A stretch of 64,000 nt of DNA from Lumbricus terrestris (Eukaryota > Annelida > Clitellata > Crassiclitellata > Lumbricidae): NCBI GenBank assembly GCA_949752735.1, contig OX457042.1, positions 60,611,468 through 60,675,467 on the forward strand. Direction: 5' to 3'. Of the stretch, positions 10,438 to 22,519 are shown one piece after another. The translations under genes and the position numbers were made by a program. Each line of letters begins with the position of its first letter. Positions within the stretch are counted from its first letter, which is position 1. Below the pieces are notes generated by a model. That model made no database searches and was not told where the DNA came from. It saw only the letters and a program-made list of their open reading frames with translations.

Positions 10438-10681
10438 CCAGGGGTGCTGGGGGGGGGGGGTGCTGGGGTTGCTTGAGCACCCCCCGGGCTAAAAAGGTGA
10501 CCCACGCAATTTTTACAAATCCAGTGAGTTTTTTGTGGAGTTGGCGGAGGGGAGGCAGGGGTCTTTCGCTCTTTCAGTATGCTTCCCCCCAAACCCCTAG
10601 TCGGTATTGGCTTCGTTTCTTCGGCGCTTACAATAATAATTAATTCTGAGCACCCCAGGAAAATGTTCTGGTTGCGCCCCT
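10438..10681. mobile_element. Probable short hAT-type MITE
   Basis: The left end CAGGGGTGCTGGGGG and right end GCGCCCCTG are roughly inverted. The body holds a second G-run (GCACCCCCCGGGC and GAGCACCCCAGG). No clear target duplication was found. It lies about 40 bases before the propeller exon. Confidence 0.4.
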
Positions 10682-10723
10682 GATTATTTTCCCTCTGAAA
10701 GAATCGTACTGTTGATATTTTAG

Positions 10724-11712
10724 TTGCGTGTGAAGTTTCCATCGACTTCACTCAGAGAATCAAGATGCCTGAAGATAAATATGCGTGGGTAGTGACAAAA
10801 CTTCGTAATGAAATCTACGCCCTCCTTGATTCGGGATTTCTTTTAGGCCTATATAAAATTCATGTCTTTGAGGATCGAAATCCATTTCGTCTTCAGAAGA
10901 AAATCAAACTAACGGAGATGAAGTCTCCCGTAGATGTTGTATCCAGTGAGAAGGAAAATTGTCTCTACGTCTCTGACAATGACGAGAAATGCGTCTGGAA
11001 GATAACAAAAGAAAGAAATGACAAACACAAAATCATCAAATGGCTGATCACTGATTATTGGCCATATAATATGTCATTGAACAGTAATGGTCAGTTGTTG
11101 TTGGTCGATTATTTATCGTCTCTGTGGATTTACGGATCAGACGCAAAACTTTTTCGATCCATTCAGTTACCAAGAGAGATGAGGAATCCTCGTCATGCAG
11201 TGGAAACATCCATCGGAAATTTCATCATCCTTCACAGATGGAAGGAAATGAAAGAGAAAGGAAATAGTGGGTCAAGTGGGATAGAGAGTGAATTGACCAA
11301 GAAGATGAATTATAAGGAAGAGGAAGATAGTTGGTCAACAAAACAGGATGAACAAGCAGAAGCAGAGCAGAGATGGTGGACTATAAGTGAATTGAGTAGA
11401 GATGGGAAGACGGCCATCCGTCGATTTATTCCTTCAAATGAAACACAACAACTGAATTTTCCTCGTTATCTGGCAATAGATTCTTACGATCGAGTATTTG
11501 TGGCTGACTATTCTAATAATCGAGTGATTCTCCTTGATTCCCATCTTAAATGGAATCAAATTCTTCTTCCAACAAATAAAGAAACAGAAGAATCGCGTTC
11601 TCCCAACAACTTGTTCTATGACGAAGAAAATAAACAACTGATCATCTCACAATATTACGGAACCATTACGTTATATACACTTTTAAGTTGTAATCAAACT
11701 CACATTGCTTGA
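10724..11712 (+). CDS. Gene 1 terminal exon, NHL-type beta-propeller
   Basis: The frame runs open from the acceptor (TTGATATTTTAG, AG at 10722-10723) to the TGA, so translation need not start at the ATG at 10765. The first codon is split in phase 1, as in genes 2 and 3. The product (about 329 residues) has repeated blades: [61 protein letters not shown], then a closing blade ending YGTITLYTLL. The D-R-V-F-V-A-D-x-x-N-N-R-V pattern is the NHL repeat signature. NHL propellers bind protein or RNA partners. A polar loop (about residues 178-214, rich in Lys and Glu) separates the blades where gene 2 carries its Glu expansion. The exon joins 501-839. AATAAA lies at 11774. Confidence 0.85.
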
Positions 11713-11773
11713 ACAGATTATGTCGAAAATATCTTTCTAAACATAATCCGGACTCTGAAAAATATTCTAGTTT

Positions 11774-11779
11774 AATAAA
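11774..11779 (+). terminator. Polyadenylation signal of gene 1
   Basis: AATAAA lies 62 bases after the stop codon, in an AT-rich context. Confidence 0.5.
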
Positions 11780-13384
11780 TTATTATTATGAATAATAATT
11801 CAGATTCAACAGATACAAAGTCGAGACAATGAGCAGCTTGCATGCATTCAAACCAGGGGTTATTTTGACGTGCAGCTGGAAAACAAATTTGTGCAGTTAG
11901 GCTACTTTTTTACACACAATCGCATAAACACTGCAAGTAGCTAATATATTTTAATTAAACTAATTGTAACAAACAAGATCATAAGACATTCGGGACTGTT
12001 CCGCCACACTATGCCATCCGTTCTCTGATTAAAAGATGAATCTGTTACGCGTCTTGAAGATGGACGCAATTCTTCCGATCAATTCTTCAGCGTTTCGCTG
12101 TTCATGTCTTGTGCTGTTCCTCGTCATCGCTGTCTTCATAGAATCCTACGACAACATCGCCCACAATGGATGTCTACCACGAACATCACTTCGCTGGAGA
12201 ATCAAACCTATTTACGAAGACATCTTCGCCATCTTGGGCATCTTCAAGGTGTCTGTCTTCCGCGTCATTCCGGCGTTTCTCGCCCCATTCAATGTCACCA
12301 AAGTCTCTTAAGTGACAAAGCTGACAAATGGCCACCTCCAAAATGACTTTACGTCATCCATTGCCTCTATGGACTCGGCTTTGGCCTCTGTCGCCATGGT
12401 CCAAGCAACCTCCAACAGATCACATTGAATGGATCAGGAGAGCGACTTCTATCTGGCGGTCATGCTTATCAGCGTTTCGACGAGTTACGTGGCTTTGCCT
12501 ATCTGTGCTGATGCACTTTTGTTGCACTGTATACATGCATGTCTATGTTCTTGGTTCAATCCATGAAGCCATAATAAGACTTAGTGAAATAATCTTTTAT
12601 TGATTACACGGTCTTAAATCGCCTGAACTAAGTCTACGGGAAGGAAGAGCAGGCCAACGATCTCGAGAGTGTCTAATGGATTCATGTTTAAGGTGAGACT
12701 GTATCTAAGATCCGTTGCTAATTATTATAGCCACTAAATAATGGATGAGAAAACATAACTAATGTGTCAAAAAGATAAGAAAAGATAACGTAACATAAGA
12801 AAAGAATATTCTCTAATAAACCAATTGCTATCCGCATTTTGGTGTACAGACAATAATCAGACATGGTATAATAAACAAACGTAGGCCTACGTCCTTTGTT
12901 GGTTAGGCTATAGCCAGTCAATGTCAAATATTTTATACTAGGGCCTAGCAAAAACAAATATTCCTGAATACAATAATTTATAAATAATGACCAACTATTA
13001 TGTTATGCTGCACTTTGGTGTAGGCATGATATCTAAATAAGACAAAGCATCCTCGAATAAATCTAGCCTAAGCTTATTATGTTGTGAATGTGCATTTAAT
13101 AAAAATCACCGACAACCAGTTGTATCGAGCGAACGGTAAGTTATTTCAAACTAGTGGACGCTGATATTTAATGGAGAATTTCCGTATATTAGTTCTTAGA
13201 TAGGCAGTTACACACAATTATTTCCGATTATATCCAGTAAGATGAGTGTGTTGGAGTGTAGGAAAGTAGGCTGTAAAGGCAGGTGGTAACAGGTCATTAT
13301 TAAATCTGTACATAAATTCCAAGGTTTGAGCTGTCCTGATTTGGGTTATATTTACATGTAGGAGATTGAGTTATCATCCATCAA
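11780..13384 (+). other. Downstream region, partly duplicated beside gene 2
   Basis: Positions about 12320-12570 resemble 29810-30030 downstream of gene 2 (TTTCGACGAGTTACGT, TGATGCACTTTYGTTG, GTTCTTGGTTCAAT). The duplication unit therefore included 3' flank. The 91-codon plus-strand frame at 12036 has no recognisable family and no matching frame near gene 2. The rest, to 13384, shows nothing. Confidence 0.5.
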
Positions 13385-14027
13385 CTCTGCCATTGTCCAG
13401 TGCTGGTCAGTTGTTGATGGTCAACTAGTTAGTCATCGTTTATTCTGTGGATCTACGGATCAGACGCAAAACTTATTCGGTCGATGCGTCGTCGTCGTCG
13501 CCCGTCGTCGGTGCCTTATTCGTACGTCCGAACTTCGGCGGCACAAATGACGATCTGTCTCCAAGAAGATCTCTGCTGCTTTGATGCGGTCGATGCAGTT
13601 GCCAGCATAATATTTCAATTTTTCATGCAGTAGAAACATCTGTCATCATTTACGAATGGATGGAAGACGCAAAGGATGGACGGAGTGGGTCTATTTCGAC
13701 AGAGAGCGTACGAGGTGGGCATCTGTGAGTTGACAAGAGATGGACAAACGGTCATCCGTCGTTTTATTCCTTCAAATGAAACACAACAACTGAGTGATAC
13801 GGACTATTTGCCAATCGATTCAGACGATCGAGTGTTTGTGGCTGACACGTAGAATCACAGAATCATTCTCTTGGATTCCGATCTTAAATGGATTCGAATT
13901 CTTTTTACAACAAAGGAAGAAACAGAAGAAAATCCTTTCGTCAAACAGATTGTGTTGCGATGAAGATGAGCGACAACTGATCGTCGTAGACAATAATTGC
14001 ATTGCTCTGTTGCTATTTTCACTTTGA
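13385..14027 (+). pseudogene. Broken propeller exon
   Basis: Fragments line up with the terminal exons of genes 1-3: GGTCAGTTGTTGATGGTC, TCTACGGATCAGACGCAAAA, CATGCAGTAGAAACATC, CGTCGTTTTATTCCTTC and TTGGATTCCGATCTTAAATGG. A foreign insert, at about 13485-13625, separates two blades. An in-frame TAG follows the VFVADT block (13850-13852), and small indels shift the frame. It is a dead paralogue just downstream of gene 1. The break pattern, with no poly-A or loss of neighbouring context, argues for tandem duplication rather than retroposition. Confidence 0.8.
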
Positions 14028-14080
14028 ATTGAAATTAAATTCACTTATCTTCAACAGATTCTCACAAACAAATAATTTTA

Positions 14081-14285
14081 CGGTGGTGTGGTGGGTATGA
14101 ATTCGTTGCCTTGCAGCCGGAAAGTCGCAGGTTCGAATCCACCTCAAGCCGCCTTGGAGGGATCTTGAGCAAGTTCTTCACTCGCAATAGCTCGGACGCT
14201 TCGTAGTGAAACTCCGATGCAGTGTCCGCGCCGTAGACGGAGCACCTCCTTGTGGAGAGATTGAAGGGACGCTACAGAAATGGAG
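14081..14285 (+). mobile_element. tRNA-derived SINE, diverged copy
   Basis: A tRNA-like head carries a diverged A box (GGTGGTGTGGTGGGTATGAA) and a clear B box (GGTTCGAATCC). The body (CACTCGCAATAGCTC, GAAACTCCGATGCAGTGTCC) matches the SINE at 30387. The 3' end (GATTGAAGGGACGCTA) is a diverged form of the LINE tail. Confidence 0.8.
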
Positions 14286-14635
14286 AAATAACAAAATATA
14301 AAATGCATCCGTGTTTCGAGATGACTTTCCAATCCATACTGTAAGCTAATTTTGTATAACCTTGAATGGTCGGCTAAGTATTATGCAAGAGAGTACAGGT
14401 AAGGTAGGTCAGGTGGCTGAGTGGCGGGAAAGTTTGCTGGTGTGCGGCCGTACGCCTGAGAGCAAGAGAGACAGAGAGAGGGATAGAGCCGCTGAAAACA
14501 GGTTGTACGGTACGCTAAGAGTGAGATAGGCTTGGATAGGACTGACAGTCGTGTGTATAAGGAGTGTAGAGAGAGAGTTTGTTAAGATGGCGATGTAGTC
14601 TTAACGTTGAGTTGTTTTGATATCCGTAAACTTAG

Positions 14636-15073
14636 GGGCCGTCCATAAAGTACGTCACGCTATTTGTGACCATTTTTGACCCCTCTCCCCCTGTCACAAA
14701 CTGTCACAAATCTCGGACCCACCCCCTAAAGTAGGCCTACGTCACACTTTCGAAAAAAAAATTTAAAAGCATAACCATTTACCTAACCCTCTAAACCCTA
14801 GGATACTATCCCTAATCCCTCTGATAGTGACGTGTGTCCCTAAGCGCTTTGATAGTGACGGGAAATCAACTTTCATCCCGCCAGGCCGGATTTTAGACAC
14901 GCCTGGCCGGACCGGGCCGGATTTTAGGTACTAAGAAATAAATAAATAAAAAAGAATTTTAAAAATAAATGTGTGACGTCACACATGGCCTGACCCCCCT
15001 CCCCTGTCACAAACTGTCACACTTTCCTACACCCCCTCCTCCCCTGGAGCGTGACGTACTTCATGGACGGCCC
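14636..15073. mobile_element. MITE with GGGCCGTCCAT ends
   Basis: The left end GGGCCGTCCATAAAGTACG and the right end, read in reverse, GGGCCGTCCATGAAGTACG, form inverted repeats of about 25 bases with one mismatch. A second inverted pair of CCCCTGTCACAAACTGTCAC-type blocks lies inside. The element is 438 bp with no coding capacity. TTAG next to both ends could be the target duplication, but this is uncertain. Confidence 0.75.
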
Positions 15074-15912
15074 ATTAGTTGTTGTCGCGTCGTTGTATGT
15101 GTAATCTTGCTGATGGATTTTGAAGAACAGAAATACGAGAAACTTGTCGTTGTTTTGTGTAACAAAGTTAAAGAGCTGTAGATAGGCCTACATATAACTA
15201 GCCATTAGCTACCGAAGTAAAGTTAGTTCAGGATAGGCTCACACATACCATACAATTTATATTATGACTATTATAGATAATAATTTCTATAATTGTAATA
15301 TTCAACGTATATGAAATTGGGGCAAAGAACAGTTTGCTTTCAGCTAAAAATCTTAATCCCTAGTTAACAGAAATCATAAACATGCAATAGGCTACGCACA
15401 GCGAGTGCGTTATGTCGTTTATGTCGATATGCAAGAATATAATATCGTAACAGGTCTGTGTTGATTGGTTGAATATCGTGAACGTTGCCAGTTCTGAAGT
15501 GTCGTGACGGAGTTTAATAAATTACCGTAATTAACCAAACATGCCATGCGGCTCATCTGCGATTTTTCGCGAATAATTTTCGGTGTCACATTGTACATTT
15601 GCTAATGCGTAATACTTACTTACCTGTTCTTGCTGTTTACGATTTTTCAATATTTAATTCGGTGTCAGGCGTAGCACCTGTGAAGTGACTCAACTGCTTC
15701 GATTGTGCCACGCCTACATGTCACGTTTGCGCTGCATACATTTTACATGACGGGCGATATTCGGAGCTGAAACCCAAAGGTTATTTTCTTACTCTCCTCC
15801 AGCGTTTGATTGCCAAAACCTCACGCAGTTGTAATTAATAGATGATAATGGGTTCATAGCGATGTCTTCAAACGTGCAACGAATAGGCCTCACTGGTGTA
15901 GTGGTACAATAA
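15074..15912. other. No gene seen
   Basis: AT-rich sequence with several TAGGCCTA-type motifs. A short tRNA A-box-like piece (GGTGTAGTGGTAC) at about 15894 abuts the LINE fragment that follows. Confidence 0.4.
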
Positions 15913-16240
15913 TAATGCACCATAACCTTCCTCAGGCTCCTCTATCCATCACACCTCGGGCTTTTCATTCGAAACTTAAGACACTACTTTTCACGAACTC
16001 TTACCCTGTCTCATCTGATCCTCCACTCTCCAATTCCCGGCCCAGACGACACCCGCCTTAGCAGCTGTTCCGCCCCTCTGATCCTATGGTAACTCGACCC
16101 GGCCCACCACGGACTACTCTCACGGACAACCCTTCTAACTCAACGCAGCGCTCGTAAATAAGCTATTGCCCCGCGCTTGTCTTTCGAGTGGCGCTTTAGA
16201 AATTTCTAGTTTAGCCTACGATTACCGTTGCCACTAGACA
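15913..16240 (+). mobile_element. 5'-truncated L2-like LINE copy
   Basis: Reads CCTTCCTCAGGCTCCTCTAT and onward in the same order as the C-terminal coding end and 3' untranslated part of the element at 1236-4828, here on the plus strand. Only the last 40 or so codons and the tail remain. It ends in GCCTACGATTACC. Confidence 0.85.
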
Positions 16241-16536
16241 AAGTTTATCTAAAAATAGATCCGATCAATTTACATCCTGGATTTTTAACAGCCACATCAT
16301 AGTACTTTGTAGGCCTACTCCTTCTTGTTAACGATCACAATAGAAAAGGATGTTTCTGGCTACATCTGTAGCTGCGTAGCGTATCTTATGCAGAAACTAA
16401 TCAGCAAGTATCTAGAAACTCATTGCTTAATAAAGCAAATAATATCGGATAACCAAGACAACAAATTCTGGATACAAACGCAATGTGCGCCAGTGGATGA
16501 AAACTAATCCGAACGATAACGATAGCGGAAGTAAAC

Positions 16537-16584
16537 ATGAATAGCAGCGAAGAAATGTCGGATATTCTGCAACACGCAGAAGAG
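16537..16584 (+). CDS. Candidate first coding exon (gene 2)
   Basis: An ATG in fair context (GTAAACATGA) opens 16 codons (MNSSEEMSDILQHAEE) that end exactly at a strong donor, GAG|GTGAGT, in phase 0. Gene 3 begins the same way: a short exon (39842-39916) ending LARE before a phase-0 donor. The next module downstream on this strand is the F-box-like exon near 23524. The link is inference from position, phase and a weak resemblance of the last residues. Confidence 0.35.
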
Positions 16585-16904
16585 GTGAGTGGACAGAGGC
16601 ACATTATAATAAATTATTAATCTTAAACAGAAAACATAGACCGTGTTAAAGTCAATTAAAGATCAGCTATAAATAATTGCAAAGTTTTCAACATAATCAT
16701 CATCATCATGGGAAGAGTTTGGTTTCAGTTCTGGGGGTGGATAAAACATAGGCTACATGTAACTTGCCCTGCTGGGTTTTGTGTGGACGATCGAGCGGCC
16801 GAAGGAAATCGCGGAGAAAGGATGGGAAAAGAAGAGGTTTGGAAAGGGAACGCGACCCCCACCAACAAGGATTTTTTCCACATTGCAATGGGAGCATTTC
16901 AATA

Positions 16905-16926
16905 TATATATATATTATATATATAT
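16905..16926. repeat. AT dinucleotide tract
   Basis: A short (AT)n tract that served as target for the following element. The matching ATATATAT lies at 19997. Confidence 0.7.
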
Positions 16927-19900
16927 TAGGGTGGCCCTTAAAACTGAAAGTCAAAAATAATCTGCTGGCACCCCTCAAATCTATTTCAATTATGAAGAAA
17001 ATAATTTGTGCAAAAAATCTTTGCAATATGGCAATATTTAGGTGTGCCCCCCGAGCTCTCAAGTTTCAATAATGTACGAGTAAACTTCCAAATTATAATT
17101 GGAATCGCAAACTGAAATTTTCAGTGCTTTAATACAATCTGTCGGCCTACTAATGTTTGCAATGCTTCAACATTTAATATTTAGTACTTACTTGCTTATT
17201 AAAATTACGTTAGCTTTAAAATTTTAGAGACTGTACAATTTCAAATATATGTTTGTTTAACGTTTGTTGTCTGGTTGAAAAAAGGTGGCAATATTTTATG
17301 AAGAGTTGTCTAATACAAGGAAAGACATTTGATTTTAGTCTACTATTGGAAGCATAGGCCTACATTGTCAGACATAGTAAATACGAAATATTAATAATTA
17401 TTCATAATTAATTATGCAAACGCGAGGGAAAACAAGTGTCTATTTACTTGGTTCATATGAGCCTGAAATTCTTGGAGCAAAGTTGCCATCGTATCGTCAA
17501 GCTTTTTGATACTTCATGCATTTGCTCAAAGTTGGCAAGCAGACAGTCCGTTATTCCAGTCAACATGCTATAGAAAAAGCCACGCTATTTTGGAACCGAG
17601 CTGGTATACCTGTAAGAGGCAAAAAGCATTATATTGACAAGTTGGAGTCGGTGTTCGTGGAATGGAAAGGTCTTCAAAAACATAGACACCGAACAGCTAC
17701 AGCTCACAAGATTAAGGAGGAGAAATTTATTGAGAGACTAGATGACCTGTTTGATATTGCCCGTGCAGACGCTCTCACAATGATCTCCATTCCTGAAGAC
17801 AGAGACTTTTCTACTCTGTCAAAAGCAGACGGGACGTCCAGGTTCAGTTGGTGCAGCTGACATAGTGGATATTCGTCGACGAAAGCGTTCACAGGAACGG
17901 AAGGAAGTGGAACAGATGCGCAAAAAAGAGCACAGGAAGAGCTCGCGGCGTGCACAAGCCAGTTAGTACTGGATACTGATTCCTGTTCAAGTGATGAAGA
18001 ATCAAGTGATGAAAGTGGTGGGCCTGATGTTGGATGTAAAGGAAACAAAACCTGCAGCTCTAACACTAGTAAAACTGAAGCAACTGCGCCCAAACGAGCC
18101 AGAATCAATGTTCTGTCTCCTGGTCTGACATCGGCTTTGGACAGAACAAATATTTCGTCAAGAAATGCTACATTCGTTCTTAGCGAAGTGGTTTCCAGCC
18201 TTGGCTGTGACGTCAAGACTTTGAATATCCATTCAACGAGCCAGGGCGAGCAACAGAACCACCAAATCAAACAGCCTTCATTCCGAATTTTCCGCCTTGG
18301 CTCCTTTAACCGTTCATTGGGACGGCAAGTTTCTGGAAGATTTGACATCACGCGAACATGTTGACCGTCTTCCAGTTCTGATCTCAGGTGTAGGAATTGA
18401 ACAGTTACTGGGCATTCCAAAACTATCCTCAAGAACAGGCTCAGCTCAAGCATCTGCAGTCGTCCAGTGTTTGAGAGAGTGGAATGTTCAAGATCAGCTT
18501 GATGCTTTGTCCTTTGACACGACAGCCAGCAACACAGGTCATCGCTCAGGTGCATGTTTCTTAATAGAGCAAGAATTGAATAAAGATCGCTTTTCCCTGG
18601 CTTGTCGACACCATGTTATGGAAATAATTGTTGGGGCTGCATTCGAAAAACTTCCATTGAAAATTCATTTAAAGCGACAAATTTCAGGTAGCCTCGTCAG
18701 ATCCTTTGATGGAATCATTGGTGGCCCACACCGTTCTGATATCTTGGAGTTTGCTCATCTATAGACATTTAGCAACTGCACAGCCACGAGACGATTACAG
18801 GGAATTTATAGAGCTCTCATTTGTCTTTCTTGGAGGTGTTCCTGCTCGTGGAATTCGGTTTCGAATACCGGGCACGATGAATGGCAAAAGTCATCTATAC
18901 CATAAAGATGTGGCTCTTTCATGTTCAGTTCAAGAAGACTGCTGCAGAAGAACGCAGCATTCGTGATATTGCCATCTTTTCAGTTGTTGTCTACCTGAAA
19001 GTCTGGATAACTGCGCCAATTGCTGTGGAGGCTCCTCTGAATGACTTCACTCTCATGGCAAACCTTCTCACATATCCACATACTACAATTTTTTCTGCTA
19101 CAAGTAGAAAGCTAGGTTTTCATCTCTGGTAGGCTATTTGTCCGAAGAGCCTATTGGGCTTGCTCTTTTTGATTCAAGAGTATCCAATGACTCCAAGAAG
19201 CTAATGATTGCTGCCATGGAAGAAGCATCCCCAGATCATCCGCCTAAACGACCAAGTGTGAAGTCAGATGCATTTCTTGGCACCAGCGGTCTGGAACAAT
19301 TATTCTGTACAACCAACTCCAAGAAACTGTTCCAGGTGCTTGGTCTGCGTGGACTATCTGAGATGATGCTTTCAAAAGATCCTGCTCTTTGGGAAGAGCA
19401 TGAAGCATTTCGAGAAGCAAAAGCATTGAAGCAGTACTCAAAGGGTTGGCTGTCGTCAATGATAGAGCTGAACGAGGTGTGGCACTCATCCAGGACTTAA
19501 ATAAAAAGCTAACAAAAGATGAGGACCAGCTTCAATATCTCCTGCCGGTTGTCAGTGAACATCGACGACAGTTCCTTGACTGTACGAAAAGAAATCTCGT
19601 GTTAAATTAGTAGAAAGCAGTGATTCCTGCATTTTATTGTCCTGTACTGATCATTTACTTCTGTGACCAGCTGAACAGTGAACAATAACTGAATTATAAT
19701 TGAACGGTAAACACTTGTTTCATTGGCATTGTTGCATCACTAGAGTGTATTTTAGTCATCTCTGTAAAATTCTGAGTGACAGTGTGTTGAATATAGTTTG
19801 GTTGAAATTGTATGATTCAAATGATCAAATTTGTATTAAAGAATAAATTTCGGCACTCGAGGGGCACCCCTAAATGTTTTGCAATTCCAAAATCCTTTTC

Positions 19901-19996
19901 AACATAATGTTATTTCTATAATTGTCATGGATTGAAAGGGTGCCAGACAAAATTTTACGATTTTTATTTTTTGTCTGTATGCTAAGGGCCACCCTA
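16927..19996. mobile_element. Autonomous-type DNA transposon, 3070 bp, hAT-like ends
   Basis: Perfect 14-bp terminal inverted repeats, TAGGGTGGCCCTTA and TAAGGGCCACCCTA, flank a decayed transposase gene. ATATATAT lies at both sides (16919-16926 and 19997-20004) and fits an 8-bp target duplication, though the AT tract weakens this. The end sequence resembles the elements at 5765 and 36662. Confidence 0.85.
17516..19610 (+). pseudogene. Decayed transposase gene of the TIR element
   Basis: Consecutive frames belong to one protein: 17516-17830 (HAIEKATLFWNRAGIPVRGK, KHYIDKLESVFVEWKGL), a shift near 17830 into KQTGRPGSVGAADIVDIRRR and an acidic, Ser-rich linker, then VHWDGKFLEDLTSREHVDRL, LISGVGIEQLLGIPKL, ALSFDTTASNTGHRSGACFL, FSLACRHHVMEIIVGAAFE, then YHKD/MWLFHVQF parts, and an end reading RAERGVALIQDLNKKLTKDE. 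FDTTASNTG followed by CRHH is the hallmark of an RNase H-like transposase family I know from many uncharacterised invertebrate proteins. The superfamily name is not certain; the 8-bp duplication and TAGGG ends suggest hAT-like. At least four frameshifts or stops make it inactive. Confidence 0.75.
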
Positions 19997-20224
19997 ATAT
20001 ATATATTTGTTTAATGTGAAAAAAACCCAGATCGACATGACCGCAACTCAGTTACATGGAAGGGAAGTACTACTGGTTACACAATACACAGTCGCTTGTT
20101 GAGAAGGCACTGCCATATAAATAAAATTGCTCTATTTCAGTGTCGATAAGAGCGTTCTAAGACTTGAATAAATACATTGAAAATGCTAAAAGTTTCTTAT
20201 TGAGTTTACACATTGTGACTTACT

Positions 20225-20545
20225 TGACTTACTTGACTTATGGCTTTGACGATGCTTTCGCACGTCACAGCCGCCCAGCTATGAAAAATCCCCACTTCTC
20301 TCTTTCTTGGGCTTTGTGTGTAGCCTCCTGTACGAACCAACCCATCTCCCGACAGTCCTCTCATATCATGTCGAACCATCTCTTCTTTGGTCTTCCCTTT
20401 TTTCTTTCCCCATGCATTGCACATATCCGTTGACAGCTATCTTTGTATATCTCTCATCCCGTATTCTGGTTACATGGCCAAAGTAGCATAGCCGTTTGCT
20501 ACACATTGTAGCCCACTAATAACATTTCATGATGTCTTCTTTACA
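20225..20545 (-). mobile_element. LINE C-terminal fragment, minus strand
   Basis: Read in reverse, the frame gives FGHVTRI near 20480 and GKKKGKTKEEMVRHDMRGL, the usual end of RTE/Jockey-type reverse transcriptase polyproteins. A (AAGT)n-like tail lies at its 3' end (CTTACTTGACTTACTTGAC on the plus strand). Confidence 0.65.
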
Positions 20546-20689
20546 AAAATATTCCATTATTTAAAAGCTGATAAAAAGAGTGGTTTAAGAATGCAGTAAA
20601 TATAATTATAATTACAATATATATTTCTTATGTATCATGTGTAGGCTATATCATGTTTGGCAACTGAGTTCTTGTTTCTTGTAACGGTG

Positions 20690-21650
20690 CACTTTCCTAT
20701 CTTCGTCTTGTCAAGTATGGTGTTCCGCAGGGCTCTAATTTAGGACCCCTTCTATTTCTCCTTTTTATAAACGATTTACCTAACGCATCCTCCATTTTGA
20801 CGTTCATTCTGTTTGCGGACGATACAAACGTTTTCTTTTCCAATGCTTCATATTTGACTTTAACCCAAATTGTTAATGCTGAACTTCAATTGGTCTCTAA
20901 ATGGTTTGCAGCAAATAAATTATCTTTAAATTGGAAAAAAACCTCTTTTATCCTATTTAGATCGCCTAAGAAAATATCGCCACCAACAGGCTCGATCGTG
21001 CTGTCAATTAACGAGTCAATCATACCCCAAATCGTATCGACAAAATTCCTTGGCGTATACGTCGATCAACACTTGACGTGGGCTGATCACATCAAATTTA
21101 TCTCAACGAAAGTTGCGAAAAATATTGGCATTTTTTGTCGAGGGCATCCCATGTTCTTCCTAAATCCATTCGTTTTCAGCTCTATTATTATCTAATATAA
21201 TACTTTTACATACTGCAACTTAATATGGGCTTCCAATTATGCTTCACGACTAACAAAATTAGTAATATTACAAAAAAGAGCGGTTCGAGTAATTGCTGGA
21301 GTTCCACGTCGTTCCCATACTGGTCCATTGTTTTCTGAATTCCAGATTCTTAGATTTTGCCAGATAAACAAGTTCCAGGTGTGCGAGTTTCTCTATCGCT
21401 TTGATCACAATCTACTACCATATGCCTATAGGTCTTTTTTCAGCGGGGCTCTGATATGCATCGGTATAACACTAGAGGCGCCAGACTATATCGTAGTGTA
21501 CAGGCCCATTCCAACTCTCGTAGATTTTCCATTAGATTCATGGGTCCGCCAATTTTCAACTCACTTCTATTAAACATAAAAGAGGCACCTAATTTGTTAA
21601 TATTCAAAAAAATGCTGCGATCACACTTAGCCGATGAAAAATAAAGTTTA
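20690..21650 (+). pseudogene. LINE reverse transcriptase remnant
   Basis: The frame YGVPQGSNLGPLLFLLFINDLP, FADDTNVFF (catalytic FADD), NKLSLNWKKTSFILF, KFLGVYVDQHLTWADHI marks the middle and end of a CR1/Jockey-type reverse transcriptase. Only the portion from the GVPQGS block on is present, so it is 5'-truncated. Frameshifts near 21135 and 21420 and a stop after about 21195 break it. The later frames continue the same protein (KRAVRVIAGVPRRSHTGPLF). The 3' end at about 21650 is AAAATAAAGTTTATGAG. It lies in an intron of gene 2. Confidence 0.8.
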
Positions 21651-22519
21651 TGAGTTTATGCTGGTCAATAATTGTCAGTATAAGCTTACCATAGTTAAGT
21701 CTGTTAGTTAAGCTCTAGTTAAGAGTCAATCAACATTTATTACATTTATCTTCGTGAATTGCACAGTCAATGAACATGGTTTAACTCCTGATCTGCCAGT
21801 ACCTGTTTCATGGAAGATGGGGTCCCTCTTAGCGGGATTATTATCCCTTTTGGGGTCCCTTGTTACCTATGTGCCAAATTGCTTTTTGTGAAACTGTTTC
21901 TGCTGTGCGTATTCTGTTGTCGTTTTTTGGCAAAGGTTTCAATAAAAGATTGATTGATTGATTGATTGAGTTCTGCTTATTCTGCTGGACTATTACAATA
22001 AATAACTGCAGACGGGAGTGTAATTGCCTATAATTATAGGCCTACTTTGTAGCATTGGAATCAGCTTATCCCTGTTGCACGAGACAGTCCCAGACTGCAA
22101 ATCAGAGCACGATTAGCAGAAGTTAAACCAAGCAAGAGCTTCTATAGCTACCAAAATTTGAAAGCCATTTAGTAGCCAAATGATGGTGTTTTTACCAAGA
22201 ACACCAAAACACTGTTTAATTTCAAAATTTTTGAAATTTGACAGTTTGAAATTTAGCACTGGAGAGAAGCCATCTGTTTGTACAAAAATTGTGCATGCAC
22301 AAAGTATAGCAACATAATTATAATGATAATTTCAATTAATTTACCTGTTTTTGAAATGGTAATAACATTTAGTAGGCATCATAAGCATGGTTATAATGCT
22401 AAATGATATCATGGAATATTACAGCAGTTTTATATTATAGGCCAAATACAATAATACAAACACTTGTCAAGCAGCAACTAAGAACTATTATCATTTTCTC
22501 AATATTTCTGGAGGTAAAA
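21651..22519. other. No gene seen; LINE-like tail at 21940
   Basis: AT-rich intronic sequence. Near 21940 a (GATT)n run follows AATAAAAGATTGATTGATTG, a retroelement-type 3' tail without recognisable body. Confidence 0.4.

Noticed and set aside
12036..12311. 91-codon frame with a hydrophobic segment downstream of gene 1
   Set aside because: No conserved frame at the duplicated site beside gene 2, and no family recognised.
14081..14150. Possible tRNA gene from A and B boxes
   Set aside because: No cloverleaf could be drawn and a second copy has the same non-tRNA body; it is a SINE head.
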